Shown here in pieces: positions 8,342-16,337 of a stretch of 48,392 bases of DNA. The stretch is from NCBI GenBank assembly GCA_017405805.1, contig JAFQZU010000033.1, forward strand, positions 1 to 48,392. Direction: 5' to 3'. The first letter of the stretch is position 1. Each line of letters starts with the position of its first letter. A program made the position numbers and the translations under genes. This DNA comes from Lachnospiraceae bacterium. Lineage in GTDB: Bacteria; Bacillota; Clostridia; Lachnospirales; Lachnospiraceae. The notes beneath the pieces are model-generated. The model was given only the letters and a program-made list of their open reading frames with translations. It was not told the DNA's origin and ran no database searches.

Positions 8342-11133
8342 CCCTGAATGGCAGCCTCTGTGGAATTGGAGCCGGATTCCGTTTTGGTTCCGATCTCATT
8401 GCTGGATGCACTGCTGTCGTTTCCGCCGCCGCTGTCGCCGCCGGCATCCGCGCTGCTGCCTTCGCTTCCGCCTCCGCCGGTCTCGCCGCCTTCACTTCCG
8501 CCTCCGCCGGTCTCGCCGCCTTCGTTTCCTCCGCCGGTCTCGCCGCCTTCGTTTCCGCCGCCGCCGGTCTCGCCGCCTTCGTTTCCGCCTCCGCCGGTCT
8601 CGCCGCCTTCGTTTCCGCCTCCGCCGGGCTCGCCGCCTTCGTTTCCGCCGCCGGACTCACCGCCTTCGTTTCCGCCGCCGGTCTCACCGCCTTCATTTCC
8701 GCCGCCGGGCTCACTGCCCTGGTTTCCGCCTCCGCCGGGCTCACTGCCCTGGTTTCCGCCTCCGCCGGGCTCACTGCTCTCGTTTCCGCCCCCACCGGGC
8801 TCGCTGCTCTCGTTTCCGCCTCCGCCGGGCTCGCTGCTCTCGTTTCCGCCGCCGGACTCATTGCCCTGGTTTCCGCCGCTCTCACTGGTGTTTCCGCCGC
8901 TGCTGCCACTCTTGCCGCCGCTGCTGCTGCCGCTCTTTTTGCCGCCGCTGCTGCCGTTCTTTTTGCCGCCGCTGCTGCCCGGCTCGACTGCCGGCGTCGG
9001 TTCCACTACAGGAGGCACTACAGGCTGCACTTCCGCAGGCTTCTGCTCCGGCTTCTTCTCTTCTTCATCGTCCCAGTCATCCCAGTCGTCGTCATCGTCA
9101 TCATACAGTTTGTCCTCTTCCGTATGATCGTAGTCGGGGAAATCCACGGGGGCGAGTCCCTCATGGAGTTTTTCCATGTAGGAGCGCCAGATGCCGCCGG
9201 GATAGGTCGCACCCTGCAGATTCCTGACCGTCTCGGGCGTATCGCATCCCACCCAGACGACGGTCGTGAAATAATGCGTAAATCCGCAGAACCATCCGTC
9301 CTTGAAATCATCCGTGGTACCCGTCTTGCCTGCGCAGGGCATCCCGCCCGACAGACGGAGACCGCGGCCTGTGCCCCAGGGCTCCTCAAAGACGCCCTTG
9401 AGCACGTTCACCATCATCCGGTCCGCATTCTTCTGATAGACCCGCTTTGCGTAGTCCTCCGGAATATATACCACTTCGTCCGAGAAATTCCGGATGTAGC
9501 GGATACAGGTCGGCCTGCGGAAGAATCCGTCATACTGAAGCGTGGCGTAAGCCGAAGCCATCTCGACAGGCTCCACGCCGTGCGTAAAGCCGCCCAGTGC
9601 CGTCGCCAGCACATTGTCGGAATCGCAGATATGATGGAATTCCATATCCTTGAGGTATTTGAGTCCGACCTGCGGGGTCACGTCCTCGTAAACCTGCCAT
9701 GCCACTGTATTAAGTGAGCGCTGGACCGCTTCCTGCAGCTCCAGTTCTCCCATATATCCTCCGCCGTAGTTGGAGGGGCCGTTTTCGATCTCCTGGTCCT
9801 CCACTTCGGTCTTGGGAAAATATCCGTGCTCAAAAGCGGGCGTGTAGACGACGAGCGGCTTGATGCAGCTTCCGGGCTGCCTTCTCATCTGGAAAGCCCT
9901 GTTGAGGGTCAGGCCGGCCTCCAGTTCCGAGGTCCTTCCGCCCACCATCGCCACGACCGCGCCGGTACTGTTGTCGATACAGACCGAAGCACCCTGCATT
10001 TTATATTTGCCCTGGTCATCTATGTCCGTAAAGGAGGCAAGTCCTTCGTCCACGCTCTCCTGCAGCATAGCCTGCTTGTCCATGTCAAAAGTCGTATAGA
10101 TCTTATAGCCTCCGGTGTAGAGCTTGGCCTCGCACTCCGAATAAACTTCGTTGTAGCTCTCCTCGTAGGCCGCTTTGTCGTCGTCCGAAGCAAAATCATA
10201 CCGCAGCTCGAACCCCTGCATCTGCATGAGCGCTTCCGTCGCGCAGTGATAGGTATAAGAGACGATATAATTGTTCTCCAGGACCCTGTAATTGCTGTTG
10301 TCGGAAAGATCCAGCACGATCTGTTCCGCCACGGCCGCATCGTGGTCGGTCTGGGAGATCACGCCGTCCTGCAGCATATTGTCGAGGATCAGGTCACGCC
10401 TTGTCAGCGTGTTTTCCATATTTACGATCGGATCGTAATAGGTCGGGCTGTTGGGTATGGCGCACAAAAAAGCCACCTGGGAGACATCCAGGTCCGCGGC
10501 GTGCCGATTGAAATACCCCTCGCTGGCGGCCTCGATCCCGTAGTACCCGTTTGCGAAATAAATGTTGTTGAGGTAGAACTCCATGATCTGCTTCTTGGAG
10601 TACTTCTTTTCGAGATTCTGGGCAATGAAGATCTCCTTGACCTTTCGTCTCCAGCTGACTTCATTGGTCAGGAAGATTCCTCTGGAAAGCTGCATGGTAA
10701 TGGTACTGCCGCCCTGCGTGATCCTTCTCTTCGCGATCAGCTCCTTGGCCGCTCTCATGATGGCGCGGTAATCGACGCCGTGATGCTCCATGAATTTCTT
10801 GTCCTCGATGCTCATCATGGTCTTGGTGAAGACCTCCGGGATCTCATCGTACAGAAGATAGGTGGAGTCCTTCTCCGCCCTCGTCTCAGAGATCAGATTG
10901 TCCGCGGCATCGTATATCTCGCCGGTCTGGGAAGGGACAAAATCCTCCGGTGTGGATTCCGCCACAAGCCTGTCGGCGTCCTGCTTCATCGCCTTGATCT
11001 CAGCGTAATATCCGCCAAAATAAAAGACTCCCACGAGTCCCAGGCATATGATCAGGAACATAAGGAGCAGGGTCTTCAGGATGAGACCTGCCATGCTCGT
11101 TTTCTTGCGTTTATTTCTCTTTTTTGCGGCCAT
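8338..11133 (-). CDS. Class A penicillin-binding protein (PBP1A-like) with Gly-rich repeat tail
   Basis: A 931-residue bifunctional peptidoglycan synthase. A Lys/Arg-rich cytoplasmic start is followed by one TM (about 16-40). The glycosyltransferase-51 domain has IEDKKFMEHHGVD (catalytic Glu110) and GGSTITMQ (141-148). The transpeptidase domain has SCIK (S422, K425), SLN (473-475) and KTGT (603-606). From about residue 675 the protein turns into an Asp-rich stretch, a Pro/Val linker and roughly 200 residues of Gly-rich repeats (GGGNEGGE, GGGNESSEP) with no further domain. The ATG at 11133 has AGAGGTG as ribosome site; the frame runs 53 codons further upstream into the promoter and a repeat. 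It is the first gene of an operon with the ABC genes, joined by ATGA. Confidence 0.95.
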   Translation of the reverse strand: MAAKKRNKRKKTSMAGLILKTLLLMFLIICLGLVGVFYFGGYYAEIKAMKQDADRLVAESTPEDFVPSQTGEIYDAADNLISETRAEKDSTYLLYDEIPEVFTKTMMSIEDKKFMEHHGVDYRAIMRAAKELIAKRRITQGGSTITMQLSRGIFLTNEVSWRRKVKEIFIAQNLEKKYSKKQIMEFYLNNIYFANGYYGIEAASEGYFNRHAADLDVSQVAFLCAIPNSPTYYDPIVNMENTLTRRDLILDNMLQDGVISQTDHDAAVAEQIVLDLSDNSNYRVLENNYIVSYTYHCATEALMQMQGFELRYDFASDDDKAAYEESYNEVYSECEAKLYTGGYKIYTTFDMDKQAMLQESVDEGLASFTDIDDQGKYKMQGASVCIDNSTGAVVAMVGGRTSELEAGLTLNRAFQMRRQPGSCIKPLVVYTPAFEHGYFPKTEVEDQEIENGPSNYGGGYMGELELQEAVQRSLNTVAWQVYEDVTPQVGLKYLKDMEFHHICDSDNVLATALGGFTHGVEPVEMASAYATLQYDGFFRRPTCIRYIRNFSDEVVYIPEDYAKRVYQKNADRMMVNVLKGVFEEPWGTGRGLRLSGGMPCAGKTGTTDDFKDGWFCGFTHYFTTVVWVGCDTPETVRNLQGATYPGGIWRSYMEKLHEGLAPVDFPDYDHTEEDKLYDDDDDDWDDWDDEEEKKPEQKPAEVQPVVPPVVEPTPAVEPGSSGGKKNGSSGGKKSGSSSGGKSGSSGGNTSESGGNQGNESGGGNESSEPGGGGNESSEPGGGGNESSEPGGGGNQGSEPGGGGNQGSEPGGGNEGGETGGGNEGGESGGGNEGGEPGGGGNEGGETGGGGNEGGETGGGGNEGGETGGGNEGGETGGGGSEGGETGGGGSEGSSADAGGDSGGGNDSSASSNEIGTKTESGSNSTEAAIQG
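8450..8985 (-). repeat. In-frame Gly-rich minisatellite encoding the PBP tail
   Basis: Roughly 24- to 30-base units, variants of a GGC-GGA-GGC-GGA-AAC-GAA theme, repeat about 15 times and encode G/N/E/S/T-rich blocks. Neighbouring units differ by only a few bases, a sign of recent slippage or recombination. Copy number is likely to vary between strains. Confidence 0.85.
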
Positions 11134-11192
11134 GGATGCACCTCTTTGAAGATCAGAATATATGCTGAACATACAAAGTAATGTTACCATGT

Positions 11193-11221
11193 TTTTAATA
11201 TTTGCACCAGATGTTTGTAAA
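11193..11221 (-). promoter_or_regulatory. Possible promoter of the PBP operon
   Basis: On the minus strand TTTACA (11216-11221) and TTAAAA (11193-11198) are 17 bases apart, about 60 bases before the PBP start. A 12-base palindrome, GTAAATATTTAC (11216-11227), overlaps the -35 and could bind a regulator. Confidence 0.35.
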
Positions 11222-11268
11222 TATTTACGTAATATTGGAGGATTGTTTTTTACAAATTGTTTTGGGGA

Positions 11269-11435
11269 TTTGACGCGTTCTCTTTGAGCCATGCGTCCTC
11301 GCAGGAATGCGATGCATTCCTGCGAGTCACGGCATTCGCCGTATGTAGAAAAAGAAGGGACTGCCCCCTTGTGAGTAAGCTCACAGTGTGCAGTCCCTTC
11401 TTTTTCTACGCATGGCTCAAAGCGAACGCGTCAAA
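11269..11435. repeat. 167-bp nested inverted repeat (cloverleaf-like) between rubrerythrin and the PBP
   Basis: Outer arms 11269-11295 and 11409-11435 pair over about 27 positions with one mismatch. Inside lie three hairpins: a 13-bp stem with arm CTCGCAGGAATGC (11298-11326), a small one (11329-11342), and a 20-bp perfect stem with arm GTAGAAAAAGAAGGGACTGC (11345-11364 with 11390-11409) holding a further GTGAG-TAAG-CTCAC hairpin. The rubrerythrin stop codon lies in the right outer arm. The 20-bp hairpin has a T-rich 3' side on both strands and may end transcription either way. Confidence 0.85.
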
Positions 11436-11991
11436 AGTTGTCCGCCCTCAGCTCAAAATAGGCCTGGGGATGATCGCACACGGGACATACATCCGGCGCG
11501 GAAGGCCCCACCACGATATGGCCGCAGTTGCCGCACTCCCACACGCGGTCCCCGTCTCTGGAGAATACAAGGCCGCCCTCGATATTGGCGATCAGCTTGC
11601 GGTATCTGGCCTCGTGCTCCTTCTCGATGGCAGCCACCATCTCAAAGAGCTTGGCGATCTCCTCGAAGCCCTCTTCCCTTGCGTCTTTCGCGAAACCGGG
11701 ATACATCTCCTGCCACTCGTGCTGCTCGCCGTCCGCAGCGATCTCCAGGTTGTCGACCGTGCTGTGAACGCCCTCGAGGATCTTGTACCAGATCTTGGCG
11801 TGCTCCTTCTCATTTGCGGCCGTCTCCTCAAAGATCTTGGCGATCTGGTTGTAGCCGTCTTTTCTTGCCTTGGAAGCGAAATAGGTGTATTTGTTCCTTG
11901 CCTGGGACTCCCCTGCAAACGCTTCCATCAGATTGTCAAAGGTTTTTGTTCCGATCAGATTTTTTCCGAGATTTGCGTAAATATCTGCCAT
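11431..11991 (-). CDS. Rubrerythrin
   Basis: A 186-residue non-haem iron peroxidase that reduces hydrogen peroxide in anaerobes. The ferritin-like four-helix part holds the di-iron ligands in [27 protein letters not shown] and [14 protein letters not shown] (two ExxH motifs). The C-terminal rubredoxin domain has CGNCG and CPVCDH for one Fe(Cys)4 site. AAAGGAGAT lies six bases before the ATG. The gene has its own extended -10 promoter and ends inside a large inverted repeat. No PerR-type box was recognised. Confidence 0.97.
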   Translation of the reverse strand: MADIYANLGKNLIGTKTFDNLMEAFAGESQARNKYTYFASKARKDGYNQIAKIFEETAANEKEHAKIWYKILEGVHSTVDNLEIAADGEQHEWQEMYPGFAKDAREEGFEEIAKLFEMVAAIEKEHEARYRKLIANIEGGLVFSRDGDRVWECGNCGHIVVGPSAPDVCPVCDHPQAYFELRADNF

Positions 11992-12049
11992 TTGTAATCT
12001 CCTTTCCTGTATCGTTGCGGATAAAGACTCTACTGGGTCCTACAGAAAG

Positions 12050-12078
12050 ATTATACCATAGCTCACTGCTTATTTCAC
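12050..12078 (-). promoter_or_regulatory. Rubrerythrin promoter (extended -10)
   Basis: On the minus strand TGGTATAAT gives an extended -10 (TATAAT at 12050-12055) with a weak -35, GTGAAA, at 17-base spacing. The -35 lies within the end of the VanZ gene. Confidence 0.6.
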
Positions 12079-12681
12079 TCTCCAGATAGTCGCGAGAAGG
12101 CACCCCGCGATGGCCCCGGCCAGTGTCCCCAGCGTGTTATTGATGATATCGTCCACGTGAAAATAGCCGATGCGCCAGTACAGCTGCGCCAGCTCCGTCG
12201 CGAAGCTGCACAAAAAGCCGATCAGGGTGATCACCGCTATGTGCCGGTGCTTTCTGGGGAAGACAAAGGAGAGGATATATCCCATGGGAAAATACAAAAG
12301 GATGTTGAGGATGATCTCACGCAGGGCTGACGAGCTCCTCATGTGGACGTGCCGCAGGCCTTCGATCAGCCCCTCCTCCATGATCTCTTTTATGGTTCCC
12401 ACAATGCCGAGGTCCAGATACAGCGCCCGCCTGTAGTTGTCAAAGCTCGGCAGGATGACATAATAATCCGACAGCGTCTCCCTGTTCAGGATGGTAAAGC
12501 TCAGGTTTCCCACAAGATAAACAATAAGCAAAACAACCGCCGTCGAGCGGACGAGCGGTCTGTAGCGAAGTGCAAAAAGCACGATGGGCAGCAGCGTCAC
12601 CAGAAGCAGGATGACCATAAAGATCGACATGTCCTGGGTCCCGAAGACTGCCCGCATATGTTCGACAATTCTTTCAACCAT
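12070..12681 (-). CDS. VanZ-like family membrane protein
   Basis: A 203-residue integral membrane protein of the VanZ family. Hydrophobic helices lie at about 17-37, 47-65, 125-141 (IILNILLYFPMGYILSFVFP), 148-165 and 180-198. The family motif is the N-I-L-x-x-x-P-x-G helix followed by E-L-x-Q and D-D-I-x-N-N-T-L-G, all present here (ATELAQLYWRIGYFHVDDIINNTLG). VanZ of enterococci gives low teicoplanin resistance; other members have no proven role. It is the last gene of a five-gene minus-strand run, 24 bases after the small hypothetical gene. Confidence 0.9.
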   Translation of the reverse strand: MVERIVEHMRAVFGTQDMSIFMVILLLVTLLPIVLFALRYRPLVRSTAVVLLIVYLVGNLSFTILNRETLSDYYVILPSFDNYRRALYLDLGIVGTIKEIMEEGLIEGLRHVHMRSSSALREIILNILLYFPMGYILSFVFPRKHRHIAVITLIGFLCSFATELAQLYWRIGYFHVDDIINNTLGTLAGAIAGCLLATIWRVK

Positions 12682-12705
12682 GAAATCCTTCTCACCTTCC
12701 GAGAT

Positions 12706-13005
12706 TCACGCGTCCCGCGCTATGCGCTCGTTGAGCCAGGCACAGGCCTGCTCCAGTCCGTCCTGGGTGAAGGAAAATTCCTTCTCCTCCATGCTGCTCC
12801 GGTCCGCAGCGGCGTAACCGAGCGGCTCCGGCCAGATCTGGGCGCGCAAAGACTGCTCCCCTCTTCTGTCGGGGGGCGTATAGTGTACGTTGGCAAGGGG
12901 TTCCCGGGCTATTCTGAACCGGTACCCCTGTGCGCTTCCGTAATATGCTTCTCCGTATTCGTAAAAAGTGATCGTATACAGATCCTTTACATCAATTCTG
13001 CTCAT
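12706..13005 (-). CDS. Conserved-looking 99-residue protein of unknown function
   Basis: A soluble protein beginning MSRIDVKDLYTITFYEYGEAYYGSAQGYRFRIAREPL. A central PPDRRGEQSLRAQIWPEPLGYAAAD segment is followed by a C-terminal amphipathic helix, FTQDGLEQACAWLNERIARD. No known domain was recognised. It starts inside the end of the AAA ATPase gene (14-base overlap) in a different frame, so it is probably translated by coupling and may act with that ATPase. Good coding character and the position in a tight operon support it being a real gene. Confidence 0.65.
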   Translation of the reverse strand: MSRIDVKDLYTITFYEYGEAYYGSAQGYRFRIAREPLANVHYTPPDRRGEQSLRAQIWPEPLGYAAADRSSMEEKEFSFTQDGLEQACAWLNERIARDA

Positions 13006-14425
13006 CGGGCTCCGTCTCCGCCTCGATCCCGGCTTCTGCCTCCGGCGCGGGCTCCTCCGACGGCAGATCCTCCGTCTGTGCGGCGTCCGGCTCCTGTTCC
13101 GGCGCGGACTTCTCTTCGAGTTCCTCCAGCTCCGCCTCCGCTTCCGCTTTTTCCACGGCTTTGCTGTCTGTCTTGTCCCCGATATCCTCGCTCAGATCCT
13201 CCAGGGAGATCGTCATCATGTCCTCCTGCGAGGGGTTCTCCATGGCCGCCACGCGGCGCGCCTGGTTGGTGATGATGTCCTCGAACATATTGCGGACGTC
13301 CCTCGCGTTGGCGTAGTTCTCCAGCTGGGCCAGTTTTCTCGCGACGATGATGGCGCGGATCTGGCGCCTGACGTCCTCATCCGCGATGTAATCGTACTTT
13401 TTGCAGTTCATGTCAAAGATCGCCATCAGCTCGTCGAGCGTGTAATCCGGGAACTCGATGTATTTGTTGAAGCGGGATTTAAGGCCGGGATTGCTCTCGA
13501 TAAAGCGCTCCATGGGCTTTGTGTACCCTGCGACGATGACCACCAGATCGTCCCGGTGATCCTCCATGGCCTTCAGGATCGTGTCGATGGCCTCCTGCCC
13601 GAAGGCGTCGTCCTTCTGGGAGAGCGCGTAGGCCTCGTCGATGAAGAGCACGCCGCCCATGGCCTTGTTGATCTGCTCCTGGGTCTTGAGCGCCGTCTGC
13701 CCCACATATCCGGCCACGAGTCCGGACCGGTCCACCTCAACCAGCTGTCCCTTGGACAGCACGCCGATCTGCTTGTATATGCGGGAAATGATCCGGGCGA
13801 CCGTCGTCTTGCCGGTCCCGGGGTTGCCCGTGAACACCAGATGGAGCGACACGGGAACGGCGCGGAGCCCCGCGTCCTTGCGCATCTTCTGGATCTTCAC
13901 GAAGTCCGTCAGTTCCTTCACGTCATGCTTGATCTTGGTCAGTCCGATCAGGGAGTCCAGCTCCTCCTGGGGATCCTTTTCCGGTTCCTTGGGCGGCTCT
14001 TCCTTTGGCTTTTCCGGCGCCGGCCCGGATACGGCCGCCTGCACGGGGAGCGCCCCTTCCTTCGCGCCCGCCTCTCCGGCTCCCGGGAGTTTTCCGGCGC
14101 GCTCGTTATTGGCGCGGATGAGCTCCTTTGTCACGGAATCGGTCCTGTCCATCAGGTCCTGGGCCTGCCTGAGCGCGTCCTGCGCCTTTCTGACCGCGTC
14201 ATCCGTCTCCTTCTTCAGGTCTTTCCCGTAGTTTCTGCCCGTCGCCCTGTCCAGAAGCTCCGCCGCGGTAGGCTCTTTCTCTTCGAACTCGTCAAAAACA
14301 GACTTCTCCTTCTTCACGCGCCTTCCGCTTCCGAACATATCGTCATAGATTCCGCCAAGAACATCCTTCTGTGCCTGTGTCACGCGGCGAAGCCGCTCCA
14401 GTTCTTTCCTGGTCCTTTTATCCAC
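12992..14425 (-). CDS. CbxX/CfqX (SpoVK-like) AAA+ ATPase
   Basis: A 477-residue AAA+ protein. The first 150 residues are a charged helical region with a Pro/Glu-rich linker. The AAA core has Walker A GNPGTGKTT (200-208), the pore-loop-like GLVAGYVGQTALKT, Walker B GVLFIDEAYAL (from 258) and VIVAGYTKPMERF. A C-terminal small domain is followed by a Glu/Ala-rich tail. The fold is that of CbxX/SpoVK remodelling ATPases; the target is unknown. The start is GTG at 14425, one base after the upstream stop (TGA-A-GTG), with AAAGGCGGG inside the LOG gene as ribosome site. A later ATG at residue 30 is a weaker alternative. Confidence 0.88.
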   Translation of the reverse strand: MDKRTRKELERLRRVTQAQKDVLGGIYDDMFGSGRRVKKEKSVFDEFEEKEPTAAELLDRATGRNYGKDLKKETDDAVRKAQDALRQAQDLMDRTDSVTKELIRANNERAGKLPGAGEAGAKEGALPVQAAVSGPAPEKPKEEPPKEPEKDPQEELDSLIGLTKIKHDVKELTDFVKIQKMRKDAGLRAVPVSLHLVFTGNPGTGKTTVARIISRIYKQIGVLSKGQLVEVDRSGLVAGYVGQTALKTQEQINKAMGGVLFIDEAYALSQKDDAFGQEAIDTILKAMEDHRDDLVVIVAGYTKPMERFIESNPGLKSRFNKYIEFPDYTLDELMAIFDMNCKKYDYIADEDVRRQIRAIIVARKLAQLENYANARDVRNMFEDIITNQARRVAAMENPSQEDMMTISLEDLSEDIGDKTDSKAVEKAEAEAELEELEEKSAPEQEPDAAQTEDLPSEEPAPEAEAGIEAETEPDEQN

Positions 14426-14426
14426 T

Positions 14427-14969
14427 TCAGCACCCGCCTTTCTTCAGGACTTCTTCGATCTCCCCGGGAGATGATACGAAGTGCAGTTTACGCAGTGTCT
14501 CCTCGTTCAAAAAGCCTTCCTCGACCATCCGGCCGAAAAAATCGCGCAGAAGGTCAAAGTATCCCCGGATATTATAGAAAAAGACCGGGGCGTCCATATG
14601 CTCCAGACGCACCATGGACACCACTTCCGAGATCTCCTCCAGTGTGCCGGTCCCGCCGGGAAACGCGACATAAGCATCCCCCAGCTCGATCATTCTCGCC
14701 TTGCGCTCGGCCATCGTCTCCGTCTCGATCAGCTCCGAGATCCCGTCGTGCTGCAGCACGCTCTCGATAAAGAACCGGGGCTCCACGCCGATCACGACCG
14801 CGCCCTCCTCGAGCGCCGCCTGCGCCAGGATCCCCATCAGCCCGATGCGGCTGCCGCCGTACACGAGGCTGTTCCCGCTGCGGCCGATCCATTTTCCCAG
14901 CTTCATCGCCTCCTGCGCATAAAAGGGATCTTTTCCCGCGGCCGATCCAAGATAAACCGTAATGTTCAT
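14427..14969 (-). CDS. LOG family protein (cytokinin riboside monophosphate phosphoribohydrolase-like)
   Basis: A 180-residue Rossmann-fold LOG protein. It has the family nucleotide-site motif PGGTGTLEE, preceded by MAERKARMIELGDAYVAF (R and K residues of the active site) and the N-terminal YLGSAAGKD and LVYGGSRIGLMG loops. Family members cleave nucleoside 5'-monophosphates to base and ribose phosphate. In bacteria the physiological substrate is often unclear. The open frame runs 20 codons upstream into the hydrolase gene, but the ATG at 14969 starts the canonical N-terminus. It lies seven bases after the hydrolase stop and one base before the AAA start. Confidence 0.9.
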   Translation of the reverse strand: MNITVYLGSAAGKDPFYAQEAMKLGKWIGRSGNSLVYGGSRIGLMGILAQAALEEGAVVIGVEPRFFIESVLQHDGISELIETETMAERKARMIELGDAYVAFPGGTGTLEEISEVVSMVRLEHMDAPVFFYNIRGYFDLLRDFFGRMVEEGFLNEETLRKLHFVSSPGEIEEVLKKGGC

Positions 14970-14976
14970 GCTCTCT

Positions 14977-15969
14977 TTACCACTCCGCCATGCTCGCGCC
15001 GTTCTGGGCGCGGCAGTTCTGCTGCGCATACCTGAAATTTTCCATCAGAAAACGCCTGGCGCTCGCGGCGATCCGGCTTCCCACGGCCGTCTGCTCAAAA
15101 TTGTGGTAGCAGCCGCCGAAAACGCGAAGCGACACCTTGACGCCGCTCTTTTTCAGGCGCGCGATATAGCGCACCGTCTCATCCCGCAGAGGATCCAGCT
15201 CGCCCACATAGCTGCAGGCGGGCGGAAGATCGGACAGGCGTCTCTCGCGGGCTGGCGCCGCAAAGGCGGGAACGGGCATGTCCTCCTCCTTCAGCGTCTT
15301 CAGATACAGGTCCCAGGCCGCGCGGTTCTTTCTGCTGTCCCAGACCGGCGCGTTGTTGTCCTGGGAGGATGCCGTGACCATGCGGTCGTCCAGCATGGGG
15401 CTGATCAGGATCTGATAGGCGATATTGATATCTCCCCGCTCCCTCGCCGCGATGCACAGCGCCGCGGCCAGTCCGCCGCCGGCTCCCGTGCCGCCGACAA
15501 AAAGCTGGTTGGCACTGATCCCGATCTCCGCAGCGTGATCCTTCATCCAGAAAAGCGCCAGCCGGCAGTCCTCAAAAGCCGAGGGGTAGGGCGACTGCGT
15601 GGATTTCGTGTAGTCGGGCATCACCGCGACGCAGGAGCCGTCCTCACAGAAGCGCTCCGCGAACAGGGCGTCATCCTCCGGCACGCCGTAGGCAAAGCCG
15701 CCCCCGTGCATCCACAGAAGACCCGTCGCCTGCGGCTGGGTCCCCCCGACGGCGCTGCAGATGAGGAGCCGCAGCACGCTGCCGTCCGGGCGTACGACGC
15801 CGGCCTCCTCGGCCCTGATCAGACGGCTGCTCCACTTTCCCTGTTTTCGCCCGGACCGCTTGTCCATGGCGGCAAATCCGTCCTCATCGTGCGCCCTGTA
15901 ACGTATATTCAAGAGTGTCGCAGCAGGCCGGAGCTCCGGCCTGATATCCGATCTCTTCACTTTTCCCAT
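14977..15969 (-). CDS. Alpha/beta hydrolase-fold protein (HSL type) lacking the catalytic serine
   Basis: A 330-residue protein with the hormone-sensitive-lipase layout. The oxyanion motif HGGG is at 88-91, the nucleophile-elbow region is at 158-166, an Asp sits in GELDPLRDE, and a His in GGCYHNFEQ. The expected G-D/E-S-A-G-G elbow reads G-T-G-A-G-G here: codon 162, where the nucleophile Ser should be, is GGA (Gly). The protein may be catalytically dead, use another residue, or have a binding role. A GGAGG-type ribosome site precedes the ATG, and a consensus promoter makes it the first gene of a five-gene operon with LOG, AAA, hypothetical and VanZ genes. Confidence 0.85.
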   Translation of the reverse strand: MGKVKRSDIRPELRPAATLLNIRYRAHDEDGFAAMDKRSGRKQGKWSSRLIRAEEAGVVRPDGSVLRLLICSAVGGTQPQATGLLWMHGGGFAYGVPEDDALFAERFCEDGSCVAVMPDYTKSTQSPYPSAFEDCRLALFWMKDHAAEIGISANQLFVGGTGAGGGLAAALCIAARERGDINIAYQILISPMLDDRMVTASSQDNNAPVWDSRKNRAAWDLYLKTLKEEDMPVPAFAAPARERRLSDLPPACSYVGELDPLRDETVRYIARLKKSGVKVSLRVFGGCYHNFEQTAVGSRIAASARRFLMENFRYAQQNCRAQNGASMAEW

Positions 15970-16005
15970 CTCTTCCGTTCCTCCGTCCGTTTGTCAATTT
16001 CTTCC

Positions 16006-16033
16006 ATAATACCCGCGGGGCTGTCTTTGTCAA
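16006..16033 (-). promoter_or_regulatory. Promoter of the hydrolase-LOG-AAA-VanZ operon
   Basis: On the minus strand a perfect TTGACA (16028-16033) and TATTAT (16006-16011) are 16 bases apart, with the start codon 37 bases downstream. Confidence 0.7.
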
Positions 16034-16124
16034 GTATGGTACAAATCGTGTCCGTTTTGTGTTACAGTAAAAATGCAAGTACTCCAATCCATCCTGCCGG
16101 GCAAGGGCCCTATATGGTAGCAAA

Positions 16125-16322
16125 ATGAAAGAAAACATCTACACTATTCTGGAATTGACGGGAGATACGTGGAGTATCCTCGCACAGTGCGGGACGCTGC
16201 CCGCGGCGCGGCGCATCTGCCGGGCCATGCAGCACGCATATCCCAAAAGCCGCACAGCCATACGTAAAGGCCCTGTGCAGATCGAGGAGTTTGCCCCTTT
16301 GACCGCGCCGGACCATCCCTGA
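16125..16322 (+). CDS. Possible 65-residue protein of unknown function
   Basis: A short frame encoding MKENIYTILELTGDTWSIL followed by an Ala/Arg-rich helix (PAARRICRAMQHAYPKS) and a QIEEFAPL end. The mix of strand-like and helix-like stretches looks protein-like, but there is no good ribosome site (only TATGGTAGCAAA) and no recognised family. It converges on proB, ending 15 bases before it. An overlapping minus-strand frame is also open, so the call is weak. Confidence 0.35.
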   Translation: MKENIYTILELTGDTWSILAQCGTLPAARRICRAMQHAYPKSRTAIRKGPVQIEEFAPLTAPDHP

Positions 16323-16337
16323 ACCCCGGCGCCGCAG

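Noticed and set aside
8450-8985. Regular short repeats resembling a CRISPR array
   Set aside because: Units of 24-30 bases follow each other without unique spacers and are in frame with the PBP tail; they are a coding minisatellite. Long open frames on the opposite strand here are a by-product of the repeat.
11269-11435. Cloverleaf-like fold considered as a tRNA or tRNA-like gene
   Set aside because: 167 bases with a 27-position acceptor-like stem, no T-loop GTTCGA sequence and no CCA context.
16110-16316. 68-codon minus-strand frame overlapping the small plus-strand frame
   Set aside because: No ribosome site or family motif, and its composition looks like a shadow frame.
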